Below are positions 7,174-11,461 of a stretch of DNA of 11,461 nt, one piece after another. The notes beneath the pieces are model-generated. The model saw nothing but the letters and a program-made list of their open reading frames with translations. It did not search any database and was not told where the DNA came from. The number at the start of each line of letters is the position of its first letter. Position 1 is the first letter of the stretch. Position numbers and translations under genes: made by a program. The DNA is from CAWDPQ01 sp049642465 (GTDB lineage: Bacteria; Acidobacteriota; Vicinamibacteria; Vicinamibacterales; 2-12-FULL-66-21). Location of the stretch: the NCBI GenBank assembly GCA_049642465.1, contig JBAROV010000090.1, forward strand, positions 1-11,461, given 5' to 3'.

Positions 7174-7602
7174 TCACGATGGCGGTTTGACGACTGGCGG
7201 GCTCGCCCCGGCGGAGTCTTTCTGAATCAACGCGTACTCGCCATTCCAGAGCAGTGGCACTTTCGTGCCCTCATCGCGGTTGTCGTAATACAGTTCGACT
7301 TTCATCCTACGTTTTGCGAGGACGATGCGCCCGGTGTAGCGGAGAGAACCCGGCCTGACCGGTATGTCGGCCCCTTCGACAACGCCCTCGATCCGCGGAA
7401 GTTCGAGCGTCAAAGTCTCTTCGTATGTCCGCCCTCGGATTGCAGAGAGGGGGTCGTGCGCCATCAGGCGCCTTCGAGCCTTCAGCTCCACGAGATAGTT
7501 CGAGCCGCGCGTGGTGAAATAGGCGTGCTCGTCGTTCCCAGTCCTGGCACAGGCCGACAGGAGCGTCGCCAGGCATATGGCGATGATCGAGACATGTTTC
7601 AT
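7174..7602 (-). CDS. Small lipoprotein, unknown function
   Basis: 142 residues. The start MKHVSIIAICLATLLSAC is a lipoprotein signal peptide: one Lys, a hydrophobic core and lipobox LSAC with the lipidated Cys at 18. The residue after Cys is Ala, not Asp, which by the E. coli rule would favour sorting to the outer membrane. The mature part is mostly beta-type, with a basic patch (ELKARRRLMAH, VLAKRRMKVELYYDN) and a Pro/Ser-rich tail. I do not recognise a domain family. The ATG has no strong Shine-Dalgarno. Upstream, 118 bases hold a perfect palindrome and the second hairpin repeat, both candidate control sites. The zinc-binding protein gene follows after 35 bases. Confidence 0.78.
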   Translation of the reverse strand: MKHVSIIAICLATLLSACARTGNDEHAYFTTRGSNYLVELKARRRLMAHDPLSAIRGRTYEETLTLELPRIEGVVEGADIPVRPGSLRYTGRIVLAKRRMKVELYYDNRDEGTKVPLLWNGEYALIQKDSAGASPPVVKPPS

Positions 7603-7667
7603 GTTCAGTAGAGCGTTATGGAAGGAGTGCAGGACACTTCGGCATTTACGTGCGTGGATCTATCAAC

Positions 7668-7685
7668 ACTCGTTCCAGAACGAGT
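7668..7685. promoter_or_regulatory. Perfect 18-bp palindrome, candidate operator
   Basis: ACTCGTTC-CA-GAACGAGT, 8-bp arms with a two-base centre, 66-83 bases upstream of the lipoprotein ATG and overlapping the edge of the 33-bp repeat. Dyads of this size commonly bind dimeric repressors. A GTTC/GAAC core also appears in some LexA-type sites, but the 2-base spacing here does not match them, so I do not name a regulator. Confidence 0.4.
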
Positions 7686-7710
7686 TCCATGGTGGCACAA
7701 CATCGGTGCC
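7678..7710. repeat. 33-bp dispersed repeat with hairpin core, copy 2
   Basis: 29 of 33 positions match 2673-2705, including an unbroken 18-bp stretch with the GGCAC/GTGCC hairpin. Like copy 1, it lies just 3' of a minus-strand stop codon, here 11 bases after the small gene at 7721-7843. No poly-T follows on the minus strand, so a classical intrinsic terminator is not supported. Confidence 0.65.
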
Positions 7711-7720
7711 GCTCGCGGCC

Positions 7721-7843
7721 TCACTTTTCGCGTAACTTCCGCAGCACCAGGTCGCGGAACGCCTGGTCGCTACCACCGCGGAACTCCCGGCTGTCCCAGC
7801 CGGAGATCTCTACCACGGCAAACGCCAGCATGAAGGCGTTCAT
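7721..7843 (-). CDS. Small 40-residue protein downstream of TonB-like gene
   Basis: The ATG at 7843 is 13 bases after the stop of the TonB-domain gene and has GGAG seven bases before it. The peptide is MNAFMLAFAVVEISGWDSRE followed by an Arg/Lys-rich amphipathic tail ending RKLREK. It has a short hydrophobic start (FMLAFAVVEI) that is too short for a sure membrane helix. Third codon positions are mainly G or C, as in the neighbouring genes. Spacing and ribosome site suggest a real small gene translated from the TonB-like transcript. No known family recognised. It could also be the surviving end of a longer decayed gene. Confidence 0.45.
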   Translation of the reverse strand: MNAFMLAFAVVEISGWDSREFRGGSDQAFRDLVLRKLREK

Positions 7844-7856
7844 TCGCCATCTCCGT

Positions 7857-8384
7857 TCAACGCTGCACGAACAGCCCGACTCTGGCTTTCGGCGACTGGT
7901 GCCAATTAATCTTCACCGACACGGTCATGCAAAGTGGCCTCGCCTGTGACTCAACGACAAACGGCTCGAACTGCCATTGCCGGACGGCATCGAGGATAGC
8001 GTTGTTGACGGCGGGAAACGGCGGTATGAGCCGGGCTTGGCGAATGGTCCAGATGTGACTCACGTTGCCATGCGTGTCTAGCAGGATTTCGCCGATCCAC
8101 ATTCCGCTGCCGCGGGTGCCAGGCGGGAGTTCAGGATACGTTGGCCTGACGTCGCGCACCTTCTTCGGTGGGCGTTGCCACTCGCGCAGCATCCGCGGCT
8201 TCGATCCAACGAAAGTGGCGCCCTCACGCTCACATGCGCTGGAGGCCGCCTGCTCCGGCCGCTTCGCGTCATCATCAACGACGCGCTGGCCAAGCGGCTC
8301 TGGCGCGGCGACCGTCGGTTGCGTGCCGGTCAGCAACAGACCGACAGCCGCAGCCACGAACAGTCCGGCGAGTCTGTGCCTCAT
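7857..8384 (-). CDS. Exported protein with TonB C-terminal domain
   Basis: 175 residues from ATG 8384; a TTG one codon earlier is less likely. Residues 1-27 form a hydrophobic signal sequence (LAGLFVAAAVGLLLTGTQPTVAA), and the Ala-rich end suggests signal peptidase I cleavage. The C-terminal region (about 76-162) matches the TonB_C pattern: PTYPELPPGTRGSG, then GEILLDTHGNV, then the helix AVNNAILDAVRQWQFEPF and a last strand MTVSVKINW. True TonB carries energy from ExbBD to outer-membrane receptors and needs a membrane anchor and a long Pro-rich spacer; here the spacer is short and not Pro-rich and no ExbB/ExbD gene is near. It may be a periplasmic TonB-domain protein of other function. A small gene follows 13 bases after the stop. 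Confidence 0.85.
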   Translation of the reverse strand: MRHRLAGLFVAAAVGLLLTGTQPTVAAPEPLGQRVVDDDAKRPEQAASSACEREGATFVGSKPRMLREWQRPPKKVRDVRPTYPELPPGTRGSGMWIGEILLDTHGNVSHIWTIRQARLIPPFPAVNNAILDAVRQWQFEPFVVESQARPLCMTVSVKINWHQSPKARVGLFVQR

Positions 8385-8485
8385 CAAGTGTGATCGCGAA
8401 CAACCATCAGTGCGATCGGCTGCCGCGGCTGACTGTCAGGTCGGCGGCGACACGCCTGGACGAGCCAGCCGGCGTTCTAGCCCGG

Positions 8486-9007
8486 TCATCGCTGGAGATA
8501 TCGACTCCTGAGAATCTCCGCATGATGGATCACGTGCCCGGCCGTCAGATACGCCAGCGCACGCACCGTGAACGGGTTGCCGCTCGCCACGCCGCGGCGC
8601 GCCCACGCGTCAGCCGGCAGGGTCTCGAAGAAGGCCAACGTCGCCGCTCGAACAGCGCGGAACTCGTCGATCAGGCTGCGCCACGATCGTTCGTTCGCGC
8701 CAGCGGTGGCCACCGCGACATGCTGATCGAAGCTCGGCAGCGCGCTATCGAATCCGCGCGCAAACCACAACGCGCGGAATGCGAACAGCCGCTCGGTGTC
8801 GTTGATGTGACCGACGACCTCGCGGATCGTCCACTTGTCCGGTTCGTATCTGTGCCGGGAGTGATCGTCAGGAATGCTCTTCAACAGCGTGACGAAATCG
8901 TCCGATTGGGTGCGCAGGGTTTCGCAAATGTCCCCGTCAGGGACCTGATCGATGTATGTGAAGTAGTACTCCGCGGCCTCGGTGCGATCGGGCGCAACAG
9001 TCATCAT
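8486..9007 (-). CDS. DinB-family protein
   Basis: 173 residues. The start ATG 9007 has GAGGAGG at 9013-9019, five bases away. DinB/YfiT-type four-helix bundle: the N-terminal helix LRTQSDDFVTLLKSIPD, then the motif WTIREVVGHINDTERLFAFRA with His67, and the C-terminal AGHVIHHAEILRSRY with His158 and His162. His67, His158 and His162 fit the usual three-His metal site. Members include thiol-S-transferases (bacillithiol or mycothiol dependent), damage-induced DinB and many of unknown activity. No signal peptide, so cytoplasmic. The gene for an exported protein ends 43 bases upstream, so the two may be cotranscribed; 101 bases separate it from the TonB-like gene. Family assignment is firm, the reaction is not known. 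Confidence 0.92.
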   Translation of the reverse strand: MMTVAPDRTEAAEYYFTYIDQVPDGDICETLRTQSDDFVTLLKSIPDDHSRHRYEPDKWTIREVVGHINDTERLFAFRALWFARGFDSALPSFDQHVAVATAGANERSWRSLIDEFRAVRAATLAFFETLPADAWARRGVASGNPFTVRALAYLTAGHVIHHAEILRSRYLQR

Positions 9008-9012
9008 CGGGA

Positions 9013-9019
9013 CCTCCTC
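9013..9019 (-). promoter_or_regulatory. Strong Shine-Dalgarno of the DinB-family gene
   Basis: GAGGAGG on the minus strand with a five-base spacer to the first of two adjacent ATG codons (9007, 9004). It is the strongest ribosome site in the window and favours the first ATG. Confidence 0.7.
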
Positions 9020-9050
9020 ACGACGACCGACTGAATCGTATCAGAGGGCC

Positions 9051-9842
9051 TCAGAATCGCACCGCGGGCCCCGGCTTGATTACCGAGGCGAGGTCGGTGA
9101 GCCGGCGAACTTCGACTCGACTCCCGTCCGGCCGAATCAACACGCCGAAGCGGTAGCTTGGCGCTCCCGCAGGCTGTTTCTGTTGCGATCCGGCAGATAG
9201 CGCCAGGACGAGTGTGCGGCGTCCAGGCAGTTCCGCGCGGACCTGCACACACTTCGGAAATTCGCGACCGCGATCGACCGCCGGGTTGCCGGTCTGCTCG
9301 CCGCAATCATTGATCTCCCACTGCATCCGGGCCTGCGATTCGAGCAGGCCGTTCAGCCACCCTTCGAACGACGTCGGCGGCAACAGTGGATCGATTTCGT
9401 GGGCAACGGTGGACCTGACAGCCTCAATGAAAACCGTATCCGCGGACGCCCCCGGGGGGCCTGCACGCCCGGCGACCGCCGCCAGCGTGTCGATGAGACC
9501 GCCGGCCCACGCATCGAGGACGCAGGAACTGTCTATCGACCAGGCGCGGCGACTTTGCCAGTCGACGGCAATCGCGGTGATTGACACGGGTGCTCGCGCC
9601 GCAGGTTGGTACGCCAGCAGCGAGTACTCCACCCGTCCGAACAGCCCGGCGCGCCGTTCCGCAAGCAGACGATGACGAGGATGGATGGCGGCGATCGAGT
9701 CGCGCCCCTGGTCATAGTAGTTCTCGGTCACGCCGCGGGTCGGCGGCGAACGCTCCAGAACCGCGGGGCGGCAGTCGACGACCCCCGCCGGCTGCTGACT
9801 CGAGGCCACCACGACAGTCGCAATAACCAGTGACTCGATCAT
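9051..9842 (-). CDS. Exported protein of unknown function
   Basis: 263 residues from the ATG at 9842; a TTG at 9878 would add 12 residues ahead of the signal peptide and is unlikely. Residues 1-16 (MIESLVIATVVVASSQ) are a short signal peptide. The mature protein has four Cys (C24 in VVDCRP and later SSC, NDC, PKC), an even number that would suit two disulphides in the periplasm. There is a helical middle (IEAVRSTVAHEIDPLL, FEGWLNGLLESQARMQWEIN) and a beta-rich end (RTLVLALSAGS, YRFGVLIRPDGSRVEVRRL). No conserved family or catalytic motif recognised. It lies 111 bases after the TPR gene and 43 before DinB, and may be cotranscribed with DinB. Confidence 0.78.
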   Translation of the reverse strand: MIESLVIATVVVASSQQPAGVVDCRPAVLERSPPTRGVTENYYDQGRDSIAAIHPRHRLLAERRAGLFGRVEYSLLAYQPAARAPVSITAIAVDWQSRRAWSIDSSCVLDAWAGGLIDTLAAVAGRAGPPGASADTVFIEAVRSTVAHEIDPLLPPTSFEGWLNGLLESQARMQWEINDCGEQTGNPAVDRGREFPKCVQVRAELPGRRTLVLALSAGSQQKQPAGAPSYRFGVLIRPDGSRVEVRRLTDLASVIKPGPAVRF

Positions 9843-9913
9843 CGTCCGCCGTCCGCATTCATCTATCGGATCTTCCAAAGTCTGCGTCGTCTGGAGCGAC
9901 TGGCAGCTGACTC

Positions 9914-9934
9914 GCGACTAGCGACCAGCGACTG
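9914..9934. repeat. Three tandem heptamers
   Basis: GCGACTA-GCGACCA-GCGACTG, three contiguous 7-mers sharing GCGAC, in the 111-base gap between the TPR gene and the exported-protein gene. It lies 72-92 bases before the ATG at 9842, where it could serve as an array of regulator half-sites. It is short and could also be simple-sequence drift. Confidence 0.4.
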
Positions 9935-9953
9935 ACAGCGGCCGCGACCCGTA

Positions 9954-11461
9954 TCACGGCCGCTCCCCTTTTTTCTGCCGCATGAAATCACAGCGCGCGA
10001 GCAGCGACGCGAAACGCGGATCGGACCGAAACCGATCCCACTTCGCGTCCACCGTGAGGAAGATGAGATGGACGTCCCTGGCAGTGTACGCGCGATCCAG
10101 CCATTCGAAGACCGCGTCAGGGTCGCCCAGCCCGGCGTGAATCAGCGCGAACGCATACGGTGGAACGAATCGCTCGCGTGAAGCGTTGTGGAGTGTCTCC
10201 ATGACCTGGAGCGCTTCGGAACGTCGCCCGGTTCGGCCGAGTAGGTACCCGCGCATGGCCAGTGCCTTACTGTTTCCGGTCGACAGGCGTTCGGCCGTCT
10301 CCAGCGCCTGAATGGCACGCGCCGGATCGTCCACGCTCTCGTACGCCTGCCCGAGCACGACATGCCCTATCCACAGGTCCGGAGCCACCACGACCGCTTG
10401 CCTGGCTTGCTCGACAGCTTCCTGGTAGTCGCGCGCCTGGAAGGCGACCTGTGACGAGATCGCATGGGTCAATCCGGACAGCGGATCGAGCTCCCGAGCC
10501 CGCCGCATGAGTGGAGCTGCCTCGTTGTGCCGGCCGGCCTGCGACAAGGAGTGGCCGAGTGAAAGGAAGCCCATCGCGAAGCTCCGATCCAGGTCGACCG
10601 CCCGCCGGAATGCCGTCTCCGCGGCGGGCCAGTCCCAGTCCAGCATCCATTTCACATAGGCGTACGCAAATTGCGCCTCTGCGAGATCGGGCGCAGCTCG
10701 GACCGCGTTCTCCGCTGCCATCCGTGCATGGGGCGCAACCTCGGCCGGATCGCCATCGCCGTTGATCGGGCTGGCGGAGTAGACGTTGGCAAGCGCCGAC
10801 CAAGCCAGCGCGTACGCCGGGTCGAGCTTCGTCGCCTTCGCAAAATGCTCGATTGCCAACTGATTGGTCGCCGGGGTCCGCTGATTCGCGAACGCGACGC
10901 CACGGAGATAGAGGTCGTAGGCCTCCGCGTTCCGGGTCTGCCTCCGCGCGAGTGCGGTGGCGTGATCCGGTGACAGACGAAGCCGAATCTGCTCCGCGAT
11001 GGCGGCGCTCAGTTCCCCCTGAAGCGTGAGGGGGCTGGCCGGCTCGCGGTCGTAGGACGCCGACCAGATGAGTGACTGGTCTCGAGCACGAGTCAGTTTC
11101 GACATCACCCGGAGCCGTGAACCCTCCGCGCGGACGGATCCTTCGACCAGATACTCCACCTGCAGCTCGCGGCCGATGTCCGCAGCGGACTTTCGCGTGC
11201 CCTGATAGGCCCGTGTAGACGTGCGGCCGATGACCTGCACGCGCTCGGGATCGATCTGCCCGATGGCGGCCGCGGCCTCTTCCGTAAGGCCGTTTGCGAG
11301 ATACTCGCGGCCCGGATCGCCGGTCATGTTCTCAAACGGCAACACGGCGAGCCTGACGATCGGCGCTGCCTGGCCATCACGGAACCAGAACCAACCAACG
11401 GCGGCGAGGACTGCGATCCCGAGCAGGAGCGCGAACGCACCGCCACGTCGGATCTGGAACC
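9954..11461 (-). CDS. Membrane TolB-like/TPR signalling protein, 5' part beyond right edge
   Basis: The frame is open to the right edge, so the N-terminus is missing. About 38 codons lie before the in-frame GTG at 11345, which is therefore not the start. From the edge inwards there is a transmembrane segment (AFALLLGIAVLAAVGWFWF), then a TolB-like region starting VRLAVLPFENMTGDPGREYL, with GLTEEAAAAIG, the VIGRTSTRAYQGTRKSAADI segment and VEYLVEGSVR. Then follow about eight TPR-like repeats (from AEAYDLYLRG to the C-terminus). In relatives this module follows a cytoplasmic winged-helix domain (CadC-like), a class III adenylate cyclase or a Ser/Thr kinase; which one applies here lies outside the window. 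The protein is probably a one-component membrane sensor. The C-terminus is intact, ending QKKGERP. The gene may be the first of a unit with the exported-protein and DinB genes. Confidence 0.88.
   Translation of the reverse strand, partial: FQIRRGGAFALLLGIAVLAAVGWFWFRDGQAAPIVRLAVLPFENMTGDPGREYLANGLTEEAAAAIGQIDPERVQVIGRTSTRAYQGTRKSAADIGRELQVEYLVEGSVRAEGSRLRVMSKLTRARDQSLIWSASYDREPASPLTLQGELSAAIAEQIRLRLSPDHATALARRQTRNAEAYDLYLRGVAFANQRTPATNQLAIEHFAKATKLDPAYALAWSALANVYSASPINGDGDPAEVAPHARMAAENAVRAAPDLAEAQFAYAYVKWMLDWDWPAAETAFRRAVDLDRSFAMGFLSLGHSLSQAGRHNEAAPLMRRARELDPLSGLTHAISSQVAFQARDYQEAVEQARQAVVVAPDLWIGHVVLGQAYESVDDPARAIQALETAERLSTGNSKALAMRGYLLGRTGRRSEALQVMETLHNASRERFVPPYAFALIHAGLGDPDAVFEWLDRAYTARDVHLIFLTVDAKWDRFRSDPRFASLLARCDFMRQKKGERP

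Noticed and set aside
6850..7611. 253-codon plus-strand frame
   Set aside because: Antisense to both the zinc-cluster gene and the lipoprotein gene, which have strong motifs. The product shows no coherent fold or motif.
8168..9034. 288-codon plus-strand frame
   Set aside because: Antisense to the DinB-family and TonB-domain genes; composition is typical of a GC-rich shadow frame.
9939..9974. Plus-strand hairpin followed by six T as an intrinsic terminator
   Set aside because: CGGCCG arms (9939-9944, 9957-9962) and T-run (9969-9974) look right, but no plus-strand gene lies upstream. The T-run is the complement of Lys codons at the end of the TPR protein and is six bases away from the stem.

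Overview
The window is a GC-rich stretch of bacterial chromosome. It holds thirteen genes that I consider real or probable: twelve on the minus strand and one (1444-2451) on the plus strand. The content suggests a free-living, soil-type Gram-negative bacterium, and the mix recalls Acidobacteriota such as Vicinamibacteria. It includes lipoproteins, FG-GAP/VCBS propeller proteins, a TonB-C-domain exported protein, DinB, a secreted alpha/beta hydrolase and a TolB-like/TPR signalling protein. That taxonomic placement is inference from gene content; there is no rRNA or marker gene here. I see no tRNA, rRNA, CRISPR array, insertion sequence or prophage.

Left part (1-3902): the N-terminus of a lipoprotein runs off the left edge. 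Upstream of it is a secreted seven-repeat FG-GAP/VCBS protein. Divergent from that is a YdjM/DUF457-type membrane hydrolase with an added C-terminal domain that looks like a doubled BamE/SmpA-like fold. Converging on that gene is a second secreted seven-repeat FG-GAP/VCBS protein. The 284-base convergent gap carries one copy of a 33-bp dispersed repeat.

Middle part (3991-7602): an ankyrin-type protein, a gap of about 500 bases with no convincing gene, a secreted alpha/beta hydrolase with a complete catalytic triad, a Cys/His-rich probable zinc-binding protein of unknown role, and a small lipoprotein.

Right part (7603-11461): the second copy of the 33-bp repeat overlaps a perfect 18-bp palindrome. 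Then come a 40-codon small gene, a TonB-C-domain exported protein, a DinB-family protein, an exported protein of unknown function, and the C-terminal two-thirds or so of a membrane TolB-like/TPR protein whose start lies beyond the right edge.

No obvious single pathway joins these genes. The common theme is the cell envelope: at least seven of the thirteen products carry an export signal, and two more have membrane segments. Short spacings suggest three small transcription units: DinB with the exported gene before it, the TonB-like gene with the small gene, and the lipoprotein with the zinc-binding protein. The most worthwhile leads are the dispersed hairpin repeat, the hydrolase-BamE-like fusion, the small gene behind the TonB-like gene, and the zinc-cluster protein. 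I did not find a convincing large undescribed system.
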